34,049 nucleotides of DNA from CAZAKZ01 sp964485695 (GTDB lineage Bacteria > Planctomycetota > JAFGQW01), in contig CAZAKZ010000054.1 in assembly GCA_964485695.1 (NCBI GenBank), positions 1 through 34,049 of the forward strand, given 5' to 3'. Below, one piece after another: positions 15,663-24,355 of this stretch. The translations under genes were made by a program, and so were the position numbers. A model generated the notes under the pieces. That model was not told the origin of the DNA. It ran no database searches and saw nothing but the letters and a program-made list of their open reading frames with translations. The first letter of the stretch is position 1. Every line of letters begins with the position of its first letter.

Positions 15663-16730
15663 ATGTCTCACCCAGGAATCCTGATCCTCGAGGACGGCAC
15701 CGAGATCCCCGGCACCCTGTTCGGCGCCGAGGTGCCGGTGTCCGGCGAAGTCGTCTTCAACACCGGAATGGTAGGGTATCCGGAATCCCTCACGGACCCC
15801 TCCTACGCCGGCCAGATCCTGGTCATGACCTACCCGCTCGTGGGCAACTACGGCGTGCCGGGCAAGGAACGCGACGCTCTGGGCCTACCCGCCGGGTTCG
15901 AATCCGATCGGGTTCAGATCCGAGGCCTGGTGGTGTCCTCTCTCTCCTCGGACACGTCACACTGGTCGGCCCGTCGCAGCCTCGACGACTGGCTCCTGGA
16001 ATCCGGCGTGCCCGGCCTCCAGGGCGTGGACACCCGGGCCCTGGCCAAGCGGATCCGGGAGAAGGGTGTCCTGCTGGGAAGGATTGTTTCCGCGGGCCGG
16101 GACATCGAGATGGCCGATCCGAACCTGACCAATCTGGTGGCCGAGGTGAGTACCCCCGAGCCGCGCGAGTTCGGCCGCGACGGCCCCCGGGTGGTGCTCA
16201 TCGACACGGGGGTGAAGGCCAGTATCCTCCGCTGTCTGGTCCAGGCCGGAGCCCGTGTGCTCCAGGTGCCCTGGGACCACGATTTCTTCGACGAGGACTT
16301 CGACGGCCTCTTCCTCTCAAACGGCCCCGGCGATCCCAAGATGGCCCGGAAGACCGTGGAGCACGTCCGGCGCGCCATGGAGGAGAAGATCCCCACCTTC
16401 GGCATCTGCCTCGGCAATCAGCTCCTGGCCCTGGCCGCCGGCGCGGACACCTACAAGCTGAAGTTCGGCCACCGCGCCCAGAATCAGCCCTGCCTCGAGG
16501 TGGGCACCCGGCGCTGCTACGTCACCTCCCAGAACCACGGCTACGCGGTGAACGGCGCCACCCTGCCCGAGGGCTGGCGGGAATGGTTCCTGAACGCCAA
16601 CGACGGCACCAACGAGGGCATCCGGCACGAGTACAGGCCCATGCGGAGCGTGCAGTTCCATCCGGAAGCCACGCCCGGCCCCACCGACACCCTGGAACTC
16701 TTCAAGCGCTTCCTGGAGATGCTCCGGTGA
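15663..16730 (+). CDS. carA: Carbamoyl-phosphate synthase small subunit (glutamine amidotransferase)
   Basis: A 355-residue CarA, which hydrolyses glutamine and passes ammonia to CarB for carbamoyl phosphate, the precursor of pyrimidines and arginine. The N-terminal small-subunit domain is intact (LEDGTEIPGTLFG, VFNTGMVGYPESLTDPSY, GNYGVP, GVDTRALAKRIREKG). The class I amidotransferase domain has LSNGPGDP, the nucleophile in FGICLGNQLLALA, TSQNHGYAV, and the His-Glu pair in VQFHPEA. The usual His after CLG is Asn here (GICLGNQ). The stretch NQPCLEVGTRRCYVTSQNHG and GW...NANDGTNEGIRH resemble the animal CAD glutaminase domain more than E. coli CarA, from memory of those sequences. The start ATG 15663 has no ribosome binding site. 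It overlaps carB by four bases (GTGA). Confidence 0.95.
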   Translation: MSHPGILILEDGTEIPGTLFGAEVPVSGEVVFNTGMVGYPESLTDPSYAGQILVMTYPLVGNYGVPGKERDALGLPAGFESDRVQIRGLVVSSLSSDTSHWSARRSLDDWLLESGVPGLQGVDTRALAKRIREKGVLLGRIVSAGRDIEMADPNLTNLVAEVSTPEPREFGRDGPRVVLIDTGVKASILRCLVQAGARVLQVPWDHDFFDEDFDGLFLSNGPGDPKMARKTVEHVRRAMEEKIPTFGICLGNQLLALAAGADTYKLKFGHRAQNQPCLEVGTRRCYVTSQNHGYAVNGATLPEGWREWFLNANDGTNEGIRHEYRPMRSVQFHPEATPGPTDTLELFKRFLEMLR

Positions 16731-19700
16731 ACACCCCCCCCCACGCGGACCCGACCCCCCCGCTCCCCGGAAAGATCCTGATCCTCGGGAGCTCCGCCCT
16801 GAAGATCGGCGAGGCCGGTGAGTTCGACTACTCGGGCAGCCAGGCCATCAAGGCCCTGAAGGAAGAGAACATCCGCACGATCCTGGTGAATCCCAACATC
16901 GCCACCATCCAGACCTCGGACTATCTGGCCGACCGGGTCTACTTCCTGCCCGTGACCCCGGCCTTCGTTGAGCAGATCGTGGAGAGGGAGCGGCCCGACG
17001 GCATCCTCCTCGGGTTCGGGGGTCAGACCGCACTGAACTGCGGCGTGGCCCTGGAGGAGGCCGGAGTCTTCGAGACCTACGGCGTCCAGGTGCTGGGCAC
17101 CTCGGTCCAGACCATCCGCGAGACCGAGGACCGCGGCCTCTTCATCTCCCGGCTGGCCGAGATCGACGCCAAGGTGCCGCGAAGCCGCGCCGTCACCTCC
17201 ATCGACGAGGCCCTGGAGGCGGCGGACGCCATCGGCTATCCGGTCATGCTGCGCATCGCCTACGCCCTGGGCGGCCTCGGGTCGGGCATGTGCACCGATG
17301 CCCGGTCGCTCCGGGACCGGGCCTCGGCCGCTTTTTCTCACACCTCGCAGATCCTCATCGAGGAGTGGCTCAGCGGCTGGAAGGAGATCGAGTACGAGGT
17401 CGTACGCGACGCCTTCGACAACTGCGTCACCGTGTGCAACATGGAGAACTTCGATCCCATGGGCATCCACACCGGGGAGTCCATCGTGATCGCGCCCAGC
17501 CAGACCCTGACCAACCACGAATACCACAAGCTGAGAGAGATCGCCATCCGGGTCATCCGCCATCTGGGCATCGTGGGAGAGTGCAACATCCAGTACGCTC
17601 TCGACCCGCACTCCGACGACTACCGCATCATCGAGGTGAATGCCCGCCTGTCCCGGAGCTCCGCCCTGGCTTCCAAGGCCACGGGCTATCCCCTGGCCTT
17701 CGTGGCCGCGAAGCTCGCCCTGGGGTATCCCCTGAACTCCGTCCCCAACAAGGTGACCGGGGTCACCAGCGCCTGCTTCGAGCCGGCCCTGGACTACGTC
17801 GTGGTCAAGGTGCCGCGGTGGGATCTGAAGAAGTTTCGCATGGTGTCCACCCGCCTCGGGTCGGGCATGAAGTCCGTGGGCGAGGTCATGGCCATCGGCC
17901 GCACCTTCGAGGAGGCGGTCCAGAAGGCCTTCCGGATGCTCGACATCGGCCAGGAAGGCGTACTCCCCGACAAAGGAATGGCCTTCGAGGACCTGGCCAC
18001 CGAGCTGTCTGAGCCCACCGACCGCCGGGCCTTCGCCCTGGCCCGGGCCTTCGAGAGCGACATGACCCTGGAAGAGGCCCATCGCCTCACCCGCATCGAC
18101 CTCTGGTTTCTGACGCGCATCCGGCGGCTCACCGACCTGGCGGCCAGGATTCGCGAAACCCGCCAGGGCGAGCTCGAGACCGATCTCCTCCTCGAGGCCA
18201 AGCAGGCCGGCTTCTCGGACCGGCAGATCGGCGTCTTTTCCGGTCGCAGCCAGGAGGCGGTGCACGAGGCTCGCCAGGCGGCCGGCATCCGGCCCGTGGT
18301 GAAGCAGATCGACACCCTCGCCGCCGAGTACCCGGCCCGCACCAACTATCTCTACCTGACCTACAACGGCTCCGAGAACGACATCGAATTCGAAACCGAG
18401 CGATCGGTGCTGGTGCTCGGGCCCGGCGCGTATCGCATCGGCAGCTCGGTGGAGTTCGACTGGTGCTGCGTCAACACCGTACGCACGCTGAGGGAACTGG
18501 GTTACTCCACGCTGATGCTGAACTGCAATCCGGAGACCGTCAGCACCGACTACGATGAATGCGACCGCCTCTACTTCGACGAGATCACCTTCGAGACGGT
18601 GCGGGAGATCTACGAGAGGGAGAAGGCCCACGGCGTCATCATCTCGGTGGGAGGCCAGACGCCCAACAACCTGGCCACCGGCCTGGACCGAGCCGGCATC
18701 CGCATCCTCGGCACCTCCCCCGCCAGCATCGACAACGCCGAGGACCGGCACAAGTTCTCGGCCCTGTGCGACCGGCTGGGCATCGGCCAGCCCGCCTGGA
18801 TCGAGGCCACGTCCATCGAGGCGGCCGATGCCTTTGCCGAAGAGGTGGGCTACCCGGTCCTGGTGCGTCCCTCGTACGTGTTGAGCGGTGCGGCCATGGC
18901 CGTGGCGGAGAATCCCGATAATCTCCACAAGGTCCTCGTGCGCGCCGCCGACGTCTCTGCCGAGTATCCCACGGTCATCACCAAGTTCATCACCGGCGCC
19001 AAGGAGATCGAGGTGGACGCCGTGGCCCGGGACGGAGAGATCGTGGTCTACGCCATCTCCGAACACGTGGAAAACGCAGGCGTGCACTCGGGGGACGCCA
19101 CCCTGGTGCTGCCCCCCCAGTTCACCTACATCGAGACCATGCGCCGGGCACGCCTCACCGCGGCCAAGATGGCCAAGGCCCTGAACATCAACGGCCCCTT
19201 CAACATCCAGTTCATGGCCCGCGAAAACAAGCTCATGGTCATCGAGCTGAACCTGAGGGCGTCCCGGTCCTTCCCCTTCGCCTCAAAGATCTTCAAGGTG
19301 AACTTCATCGATCTGGCCACGCGCGTCATCATGAACCGGCCCATCAAAAAAGTGGACCAGTCGGTGTTCGAGCTGGACTACGTGGGGGTCAAAGCTCCCC
19401 AGTTCTCCTTCATGCGGCTGGTGGGCGCGGACCCCATCCTCGGCGTGGAGATGTCCTCCACGGGCGAGGTGGGTTGCATCGGCGAGGATTTCGAGGACGC
19501 CTTCCTGAAGTCGCTACTCTCGGTGGGATTCCGTATGCCCATCCGCCGGGTGCTCCTGAGCACCGGCCCGGTGGAGCACAAGGCGGCCTTCCTCTCGAGC
19601 ACCCGGGAACTCGCCAGGACCGGGGTCGAGTTCTTTGGAACCAAGGGCACCGCCGCATTCATGGCCGACAGCGGCATCTCGGTCACGCCGGTACACTGGC

Positions 19701-19942
19701 CCCTGGAGGAGAAGTCCCCCAGCGCCCTGGACCTGATTCAAAGCCACGGGATCGACCTGGTGGTGAACATCCCCAAGGATGCGAGTGACGAAGAGCTCCA
19801 GAACGACTACATGATCCGCCGCGCAGCCGTGGACCACGGCATCCCCCTCGTGACCAACATCCAGCTGGCCCAGCGCCTGGCCAGTGCCCTGTGCCACAGG
19901 ACCCTGGACCAGCTCGAGGTGAAGAGCTGGGAGGAATATTGA
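16727..19942 (+). CDS. carB: Carbamoyl-phosphate synthase large subunit
   Basis: A 1071-residue CarB (E. coli CarB is 1073), catalysing carbamoyl phosphate formation from bicarbonate, ammonia and two ATP. The start is GTG 16727, inside the carA stop (GTGA overlap), with GGAG upstream; a larger frame extending upstream reads antiregister through carA and is false. First synthetase half ~15-400: GEAGEFDYSGSQA, GFGGQTALNCG, GWKEIEYEVVRD, IHTGESIVIAPSQTL, IIEVNARLSRSSALASKATG. Then an oligomerisation region to ~555 and a second ATP-grasp half: FDWCCVNTVRTLRE, CNPETVSTDYDECDRLYFDE, ISVGGQTPNNLA, KEIEVDAVARDG, VIELNLRASRSFPF. A C-terminal MGS-like regulatory domain (~935-1071) has FFGTKGTAAFM and NDYMIRRAAVDHGIPLVTN. 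Phrases such as NMENFDPMGIHTGES and KVPRWDLKKF are close to eukaryotic CPS II. Confidence 0.96.
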   Translation: MNTPPHADPTPPLPGKILILGSSALKIGEAGEFDYSGSQAIKALKEENIRTILVNPNIATIQTSDYLADRVYFLPVTPAFVEQIVERERPDGILLGFGGQTALNCGVALEEAGVFETYGVQVLGTSVQTIRETEDRGLFISRLAEIDAKVPRSRAVTSIDEALEAADAIGYPVMLRIAYALGGLGSGMCTDARSLRDRASAAFSHTSQILIEEWLSGWKEIEYEVVRDAFDNCVTVCNMENFDPMGIHTGESIVIAPSQTLTNHEYHKLREIAIRVIRHLGIVGECNIQYALDPHSDDYRIIEVNARLSRSSALASKATGYPLAFVAAKLALGYPLNSVPNKVTGVTSACFEPALDYVVVKVPRWDLKKFRMVSTRLGSGMKSVGEVMAIGRTFEEAVQKAFRMLDIGQEGVLPDKGMAFEDLATELSEPTDRRAFALARAFESDMTLEEAHRLTRIDLWFLTRIRRLTDLAARIRETRQGELETDLLLEAKQAGFSDRQIGVFSGRSQEAVHEARQAAGIRPVVKQIDTLAAEYPARTNYLYLTYNGSENDIEFETERSVLVLGPGAYRIGSSVEFDWCCVNTVRTLRELGYSTLMLNCNPETVSTDYDECDRLYFDEITFETVREIYEREKAHGVIISVGGQTPNNLATGLDRAGIRILGTSPASIDNAEDRHKFSALCDRLGIGQPAWIEATSIEAADAFAEEVGYPVLVRPSYVLSGAAMAVAENPDNLHKVLVRAADVSAEYPTVITKFITGAKEIEVDAVARDGEIVVYAISEHVENAGVHSGDATLVLPPQFTYIETMRRARLTAAKMAKALNINGPFNIQFMARENKLMVIELNLRASRSFPFASKIFKVNFIDLATRVIMNRPIKKVDQSVFELDYVGVKAPQFSFMRLVGADPILGVEMSSTGEVGCIGEDFEDAFLKSLLSVGFRMPIRRVLLSTGPVEHKAAFLSSTRELARTGVEFFGTKGTAAFMADSGISVTPVHWPLEEKSPSALDLIQSHGIDLVVNIPKDASDEELQNDYMIRRAAVDHGIPLVTNIQLAQRLASALCHRTLDQLEVKSWEEY

Positions 19943-19998
19943 GTCCCCTGTCTGTTTGAAACCGGAGACGTAATTCACTAGCAGCTTGCGGATACTCC

Positions 19999-21276
19999 AT
20001 GATCTTCGCGGAACTCGACCCAGGCCCGTTCTGGCGCGCGGGCATGGCCATGCTCCTGGGCATGCTCATCGGTCTGGAACGCCAGCACACCGGCGTGCTG
20101 AAGCAGGAAAAGCAGCTGGCCGGCATCCGTACCTTCTCGCTGGTGGCCATCCTGGGGTGGGTGACGGGCTTTCTTGCCGACATCACCCATTCCCCGGTCC
20201 TCCTGCCCATCGGCCTCGTGGGCGTCGGCGCCTTTGCCGTGACGGCCCAGATCATCCGCGCCCGGGAAGGGGATCGGAGCGTCACTACCGAGGTGGCCTT
20301 CGTGCTCACGTTCTGCGTGGGGGCGATGGTGCACTTTGGCCAGCCGGAACTGGCGGGCGCCCTGGCCGTGGCCATCACGTTGCTGCTCAAGTTCAAGATG
20401 CAGCTCCACCACTTCGCCCGGGTCATCAGCGAGGCCGACGTCTACTCCGTCCTCAAGTTCGGCGTCATCACCCTCATCATCCTGCCGCTGGTGCCGGACG
20501 AGACCTACGACCCCTGGCACGTCCTCAATCCCTACTTCATCTGGTTGATGGTGGTGCTGTTCTCGGGCATCAGCTTCGCGGGCTACATCCTCATCCAGTG
20601 GCTGGGCCCCCGGGCCGGCATCGGCCTCACCGGCGCCCTGGGCGGCATCGCCACCAGCACCGGTGTCACCTTCACTTTCAGCCGGCGAAGCCGGGAAAAC
20701 GAGACCCTCGGGCCCGGATTCGCCGCCGGCGTGGCCCTGGCCACGACCACGATGTACCTGCGCCTCCTGGCGATGATTGCCCTGGTGAGCTGGCCTCTGT
20801 TCATTTCTCTATGGCCCGCCATGACCCTGGCGGCGGTAGCGGGTCTGACCTCGGCCCTGGGCCTGGGGCTGTGGGCCCGGGCCCTCGGTCGTGAAAAGGC
20901 CGGGAAGATCTCCATGAAGAATCCCATGGAGTTGACACCGGCTCTCACCTTTGCCGGAATCTTTGCGGTGGCCCTGGTGGCCATCAAGGTATGCAGCGAG
21001 ATGGTGGGCCCCTCGGCCGTACTGGCCGTCTCCGGCCTTACCGGTCTCACCGGCCTCGACGCCATCGCCCTCTCCACGGCCCGTCTGACCAACGACACGA
21101 GCCTGACCCTGTCCACGGCCTATCAGTGCATTCTCATCGCCTGTACCGCGAACACGGTGTTCAAGCTGTGCGTGGTGTGGATCGTCGGCGGACGTCGGAT
21201 GCGATGGCCGGCCACCTTCGGGCTCGGCCTCATCGTCGCGGTGCTGGGCGTGCTGATCGGTCTGAGCTTGAACTGA
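19999..21276 (+). CDS. MgtC/SapB and DUF4010 membrane protein
   Basis: A 425-residue inner-membrane protein with about 11-12 hydrophobic segments. Residues ~12-145 fit the MgtC/SapB domain: MAMLLGMLIGLERQH, QLAGIRTFSLVAILG, VGVGAFAVTAQIIRA. The remainder fits DUF4010: LKFGVITLIILPLVPDE, GLTGALGGIATSTGVTFTFS and, near the end, VSGLTGLTGLDAIALSTARL. MgtC-domain proteins are linked to magnesium and membrane-potential homeostasis; DUF4010 proteins have no settled function, and transport is inferred. The ATG at 19999 has no clear ribosome binding site; it is 56 bases after carB, so it may be read through from carAB. Convergent with the next small gene, 5 bases apart. Confidence 0.85.
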   Translation: MIFAELDPGPFWRAGMAMLLGMLIGLERQHTGVLKQEKQLAGIRTFSLVAILGWVTGFLADITHSPVLLPIGLVGVGAFAVTAQIIRAREGDRSVTTEVAFVLTFCVGAMVHFGQPELAGALAVAITLLLKFKMQLHHFARVISEADVYSVLKFGVITLIILPLVPDETYDPWHVLNPYFIWLMVVLFSGISFAGYILIQWLGPRAGIGLTGALGGIATSTGVTFTFSRRSRENETLGPGFAAGVALATTTMYLRLLAMIALVSWPLFISLWPAMTLAAVAGLTSALGLGLWARALGREKAGKISMKNPMELTPALTFAGIFAVALVAIKVCSEMVGPSAVLAVSGLTGLTGLDAIALSTARLTNDTSLTLSTAYQCILIACTANTVFKLCVVWIVGGRRMRWPATFGLGLIVAVLGVLIGLSLN

Positions 21277-21281
21277 CGAGA

Positions 21282-21548
21282 TCAGGTCGTGGCCGCCAGA
21301 GCGACCTTTCCCCTCCTGGCCTTGACGTTGTCCTTGCTGCCGATGACGGTGACGTTCATACCGATCTGCACCGGGACCGGGGTTTCCCCGATCGTGATGG
21401 TGGTCTTGCCGTTGAGATACCACCCGAGAGACCCGGTGGAAAACTCCTTGGGCTCGGCCGTCATGGGGATCTGGTTCAATTCGATCTTCAGGGATTTCGC
21501 CCCGGACCAGAACTGTTCACGCGACACGGGGCATGGATTCTTGGCCAT
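21282..21548 (-). CDS. Small conserved hypothetical protein
   Basis: An 88-residue soluble protein with no signal peptide or membrane segment. The ATG at 21548 has a strong AAGGAGG nine bases upstream. The sequence opens MAKNPCPVSREQF and contains EFSTGSLGWYLNGKTTI and PVQIGMNVTVIGSK, a compact beta-rich pattern. I recall similar short proteins as conserved hypotheticals in Planctomycetes, but cannot verify this here. The strong ribosome binding site suggests good expression. The gene is isolated: convergent with the DUF4010 gene and divergent from the propeller gene at 21781. No function is proposed. Confidence 0.78.
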   Translation of the reverse strand: MAKNPCPVSREQFWSGAKSLKIELNQIPMTAEPKEFSTGSLGWYLNGKTTITIGETPVPVQIGMNVTVIGSKDNVKARRGKVALAATT

Positions 21549-21713
21549 TTCTCAGCCTCCTTGCTTGATACTTCCGTAGGCTGGGACCCACTCCACGTGG
21601 GCCCAGGGCTACGGGTCCATGTGACGACGCCTACTATCGGCCGGGAGGGCTGGAAAACTGAATCTCAATCCGGTACGAATCCCGACCCGGACCGCAACAT
21701 TTCCTCGTCCCCG

Positions 21714-21742
21714 TTAAAGTCCTGTAACTTTGTTTCTATAAT
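21714..21742 (+). promoter_or_regulatory. Candidate promoter for the 21781 propeller gene
   Basis: TATAAT (21737-21742) is perfect and is preceded after a 17-base spacer by TTAAAG (21714-21719), a partial -35. Predicted start near 21749 gives a leader of about 32 bases with the GGAGAT ribosome binding site. Confidence 0.5.
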
Positions 21743-21780
21743 AGAATTACGACCTGAAGAATGAATATGGAGATCGGGAT

Positions 21781-23055
21781 ATGCAACACCCACACCCACT
21801 CGGCTTGACTCTGATCCTTCTCGTCACCCTGGCTGCTGCTGGAGCGCCGGGCCAGGCCCTGGACCAGGGCTACCTGGCCCTCGGGCAGGACGGGACCTTC
21901 TATCGCATCGAAGCGGGCGGTCGGGTTCACTCCGCCCGAATCTTCACCGGGAGCCTCACGGGTCCGGTGGTGGACCTGGACAACGGCTCCGCGCTGGTGG
22001 CCGTACCCGGGACAGGAGCCGTTCTGCGCGTCGATCCGACCACCCTGTCCGTGGTGGGAACCGTGGCCACGGGTCTCGGCAAGCCCGTGAGCATGGTCAT
22101 GGATCCCGACGGTTGCCTCCTGGTGGCCGACATGACCCGCACCGCTCTCCTCAAGGTCAACCGAACCGGCCAGGTGTCCACGGTCCTCGTCCATCCAGGT
22201 ATCTTCAAGGACCCCCATGGCGGCATGGAGATTCACGTGGATTCCACGGAGCTTCTGATCCAGGAAACCGACCCCACCCTCGGCGCCCCTCTCTTGAAGA
22301 TGTGGAGAGACGGCACCCACATCAGCACCCTGGCCACCGGTCTCAAGCCGGGCCATGCCCTCGCCCAGCACTACGAGACCGGAGATCTCTATATTGCCTC
22401 GGCGGACACCCAGAACACGGCTCTATATCGTCTGGAAACGGGCTCGACCGCGGCAACCACCTGGCTCGCACCCTCCGTGAACCTCCAGGCCGTGGCCAGC
22501 CTCGCCCTGGAGCGTTCCAGCTCCAGAACCCCGGCCCAGCGCCTGCTGGTCGGGGCATTCGACACAGGTCCCTCCAGCCGCGGCCTCTACTCCGTTGAAC
22601 TGGCGACCCGGAAGATCACCCGTATCGCCGACATGCCCGGCACCCTCACGGGTGTCGCGTTCGCCCGGAGCCGGAACCTCGCCTCATTCCGGACCGAGCC
22701 CGGCCTGTGGACCATCAAGGTGAGCTTTCCAGCCAAAGCCAGCCAGCAGTACGCCATCCTCCCGACCTTGCACGGCGTGCGCCCCGCCCAGGTCCTGCCC
22801 GACGGGAGACGCGCCTGTATCGTTCCGGACGGCCTCACCACGCACCTGGCCTTCGTGGGAGACATCCATCCTTACACTCGCGCCTTTCGTGGACAGCTGG
22901 ACGCCTCGGGCATGGCCATGGCCAACCTGGACCTGCGCATCCTGCGTTCCTGGGCAAACGGTCTCGTGGTGTGGCTCGTGGCCGCAACCATCCACGAGAA
23001 TGAACCGCTCAACATCGGTGCCATCAGCGACCCCATGTCGGTGCAGCTGGATTGA
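21781..23055 (+). CDS. Secreted NHL-like propeller protein with shared C-terminal module
   Basis: A 424-residue exported protein. ATG 21781 has GGAGA about seven bases upstream and a signal peptide (HPLGLTLILLVTLAAAGAPGQA). Blade-like segments include GAVLRVDPTTLSVVGTVATG, PVSMVMDPDGCLLVADMTR and TALLKVNRTGQVSTV, matching the NHL/SMP-30 pattern. The C-terminal ~105 residues are the shared module: LPDGRRACIVPDG, GQLDASGMAMANLDL, WLVAATIHENEPLNIG. It is the only member of the set placed away from the 1-15 kb cluster, between housekeeping genes. Function unknown; probably a surface or extracellular protein. Confidence 0.8.
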   Translation: MQHPHPLGLTLILLVTLAAAGAPGQALDQGYLALGQDGTFYRIEAGGRVHSARIFTGSLTGPVVDLDNGSALVAVPGTGAVLRVDPTTLSVVGTVATGLGKPVSMVMDPDGCLLVADMTRTALLKVNRTGQVSTVLVHPGIFKDPHGGMEIHVDSTELLIQETDPTLGAPLLKMWRDGTHISTLATGLKPGHALAQHYETGDLYIASADTQNTALYRLETGSTAATTWLAPSVNLQAVASLALERSSSRTPAQRLLVGAFDTGPSSRGLYSVELATRKITRIADMPGTLTGVAFARSRNLASFRTEPGLWTIKVSFPAKASQQYAILPTLHGVRPAQVLPDGRRACIVPDGLTTHLAFVGDIHPYTRAFRGQLDASGMAMANLDLRILRSWANGLVVWLVAATIHENEPLNIGAISDPMSVQLD

Positions 23056-23093
23056 TCGCAGGTCCGCGAGAGCGTATCCCCAGGCGGCAATAG

Positions 23094-23115
23094 AGTTCCT
23101 GTCGTAGCAGGAACT
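23094..23115. terminator. Hairpin between convergent genes
   Basis: AGTTCCTG (23094-23101) and CAGGAACT (23108-23115) form a perfect 8-bp stem with a 6-base loop, midway between the stops of the propeller gene and nagA. It has no T-tract but its position fits a shared 3' end signal. Confidence 0.5.
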
Positions 23116-23125
23116 ATCTAGCCCG

Positions 23126-24271
23126 TCAGCCCGGTCGGCGCCACATCGGCCTGCCTTCCACCCAGGTCGCGCATGCGCCCCGGTCATCCAGCACCACAAG
23201 ATCCGCCCGGCATCCCACGGCGACACGGCCCCGATCCGCCTCCCCCATCACGGCGGCCGGAACCGCACTGGCCATTCGCACGGCCTCGGCCATGGACACC
23301 CCCGCCAGCCGGGCCGCGTTGACAACGGCCCGGTCCAGGGTCAGGGTGCTCCCTGCCAGGCGGCCGTCGTTCAAACGCGCCTCACCGTGATGAACCCGGA
23401 TCGGCCGCCCTCCCAGGGCGTGGTCGCCGTCCGGGAGACCCGTGGCCGGAATCGAATCGGAGACCAGGAGGCAGCCCTCCGGCCCCTTGATCTGCAGCGC
23501 CAGCCCGAGGGCGGTGTCGGCCACGTGCACCCCGTCGCAGATGATCTCGCAGGTCAGGGCTTTCTCGGACAGGGCCGCCCCGACCAGGCCGGGTTCCCTG
23601 TGGTGAAAGGGTTTCATGGCGTTGAAGAGGTGGGTGACGGTGGTGGCCCCGGCCCGGACGGCGCGCCGCACCGTGGCCGCATCCGCCCCGGAATGGCCCA
23701 GGGACACCACCACCCCGTGGTCCGCAAAGAACCGGACCACTTCGAGGTCGGGGTCGACCTCGGGGGCCAGGGTGACGTAGCGGAGCCGGCCCCGGGCGGC
23801 CTGAAGGAGTCGTCCGGCCTCGTCCAGGGTGGCGGAGCGGCAGAACCGGGGATCGTGGGCGCCGGACCAGTCAGGATTGAGAAACGGCCCCTCCAGATGG
23901 AAGCCGAGGAACGCCGCCCCCCGGGGGGAGACCTCTCCCACGGTCAGAGTTTCCCGGAGTCGGGTCTCCGGGCCGGCCAGGGTGCTCAGCAGGAATGCCG
24001 TGACCCCGTGGCGGGGGTATTGATCCGCCAGCACCTCGAGGCCTTCCGGACGGATACCGTCCACGGCCACCCCGCCGAGACCGTGGGTGTGGACATCGAT
24101 GAGGCCCGGACCGAGCCAGGCCCGGCCCAGATCCTCCGTCCGTTCTCCGGCGGGAGGCGCATCCAGGACGGCCTCGATGCGCCCCCGGCGGATTCCGAGA
24201 AATCGCGGCGCCACCGAGTCCGGCTGGATCACGCGCTCGGAAAACAGGCCGAAGTCGAAGCTTCCTCCCAT
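23126..24271 (-). CDS. nagA: N-acetylglucosamine-6-phosphate deacetylase
   Basis: A 381-residue amidohydrolase that deacetylates GlcNAc-6-phosphate to glucosamine-6-phosphate in amino-sugar and cell-wall recycling, in the cytoplasm. Length matches E. coli NagA (382). Motifs in order: GLIDVHTHG (H61, H63), FHLEGPFLNP (metal Glu127), SLGHSGAD (H193), THLFNAMKPFHHREPG (H214), CDGVHV (H249), the catalytic Asp in SDSIPATG (D272) and GSTLTLDRAV. The start ATG at 24271 has AGGA five bases upstream. It is divergent from the PTS EIIA-like gene with an 84-base shared control region. No nagB or dedicated GlcNAc transporter is adjacent. Confidence 0.92.
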   Translation of the reverse strand: MGGSFDFGLFSERVIQPDSVAPRFLGIRRGRIEAVLDAPPAGERTEDLGRAWLGPGLIDVHTHGLGGVAVDGIRPEGLEVLADQYPRHGVTAFLLSTLAGPETRLRETLTVGEVSPRGAAFLGFHLEGPFLNPDWSGAHDPRFCRSATLDEAGRLLQAARGRLRYVTLAPEVDPDLEVVRFFADHGVVVSLGHSGADAATVRRAVRAGATTVTHLFNAMKPFHHREPGLVGAALSEKALTCEIICDGVHVADTALGLALQIKGPEGCLLVSDSIPATGLPDGDHALGGRPIRVHHGEARLNDGRLAGSTLTLDRAVVNAARLAGVSMAEAVRMASAVPAAVMGEADRGRVAVGCRADLVVLDDRGACATWVEGRPMWRRPG

Positions 24272-24355
24272 GATTTTCCTGTAACCTTCACCACGATCTG
24301 CTATGTTTTCGTCCAGTCAGAGAATCTGTGAATACTACCAGGTCTGGAGACTCCA

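Noticed and set aside
15611..16726. N-terminal extension of the carB frame back through carA
   Set aside because: It reads carA out of frame and is Arg/Pro-rich; the GTG at 16727 gives the family length and GTGA coupling.
16541..19087. 848-codon open frame antisense to carB
   Set aside because: Shadow of the GC-rich third codon positions of carB; composition is unlike a real protein and carB is certain on the other strand.
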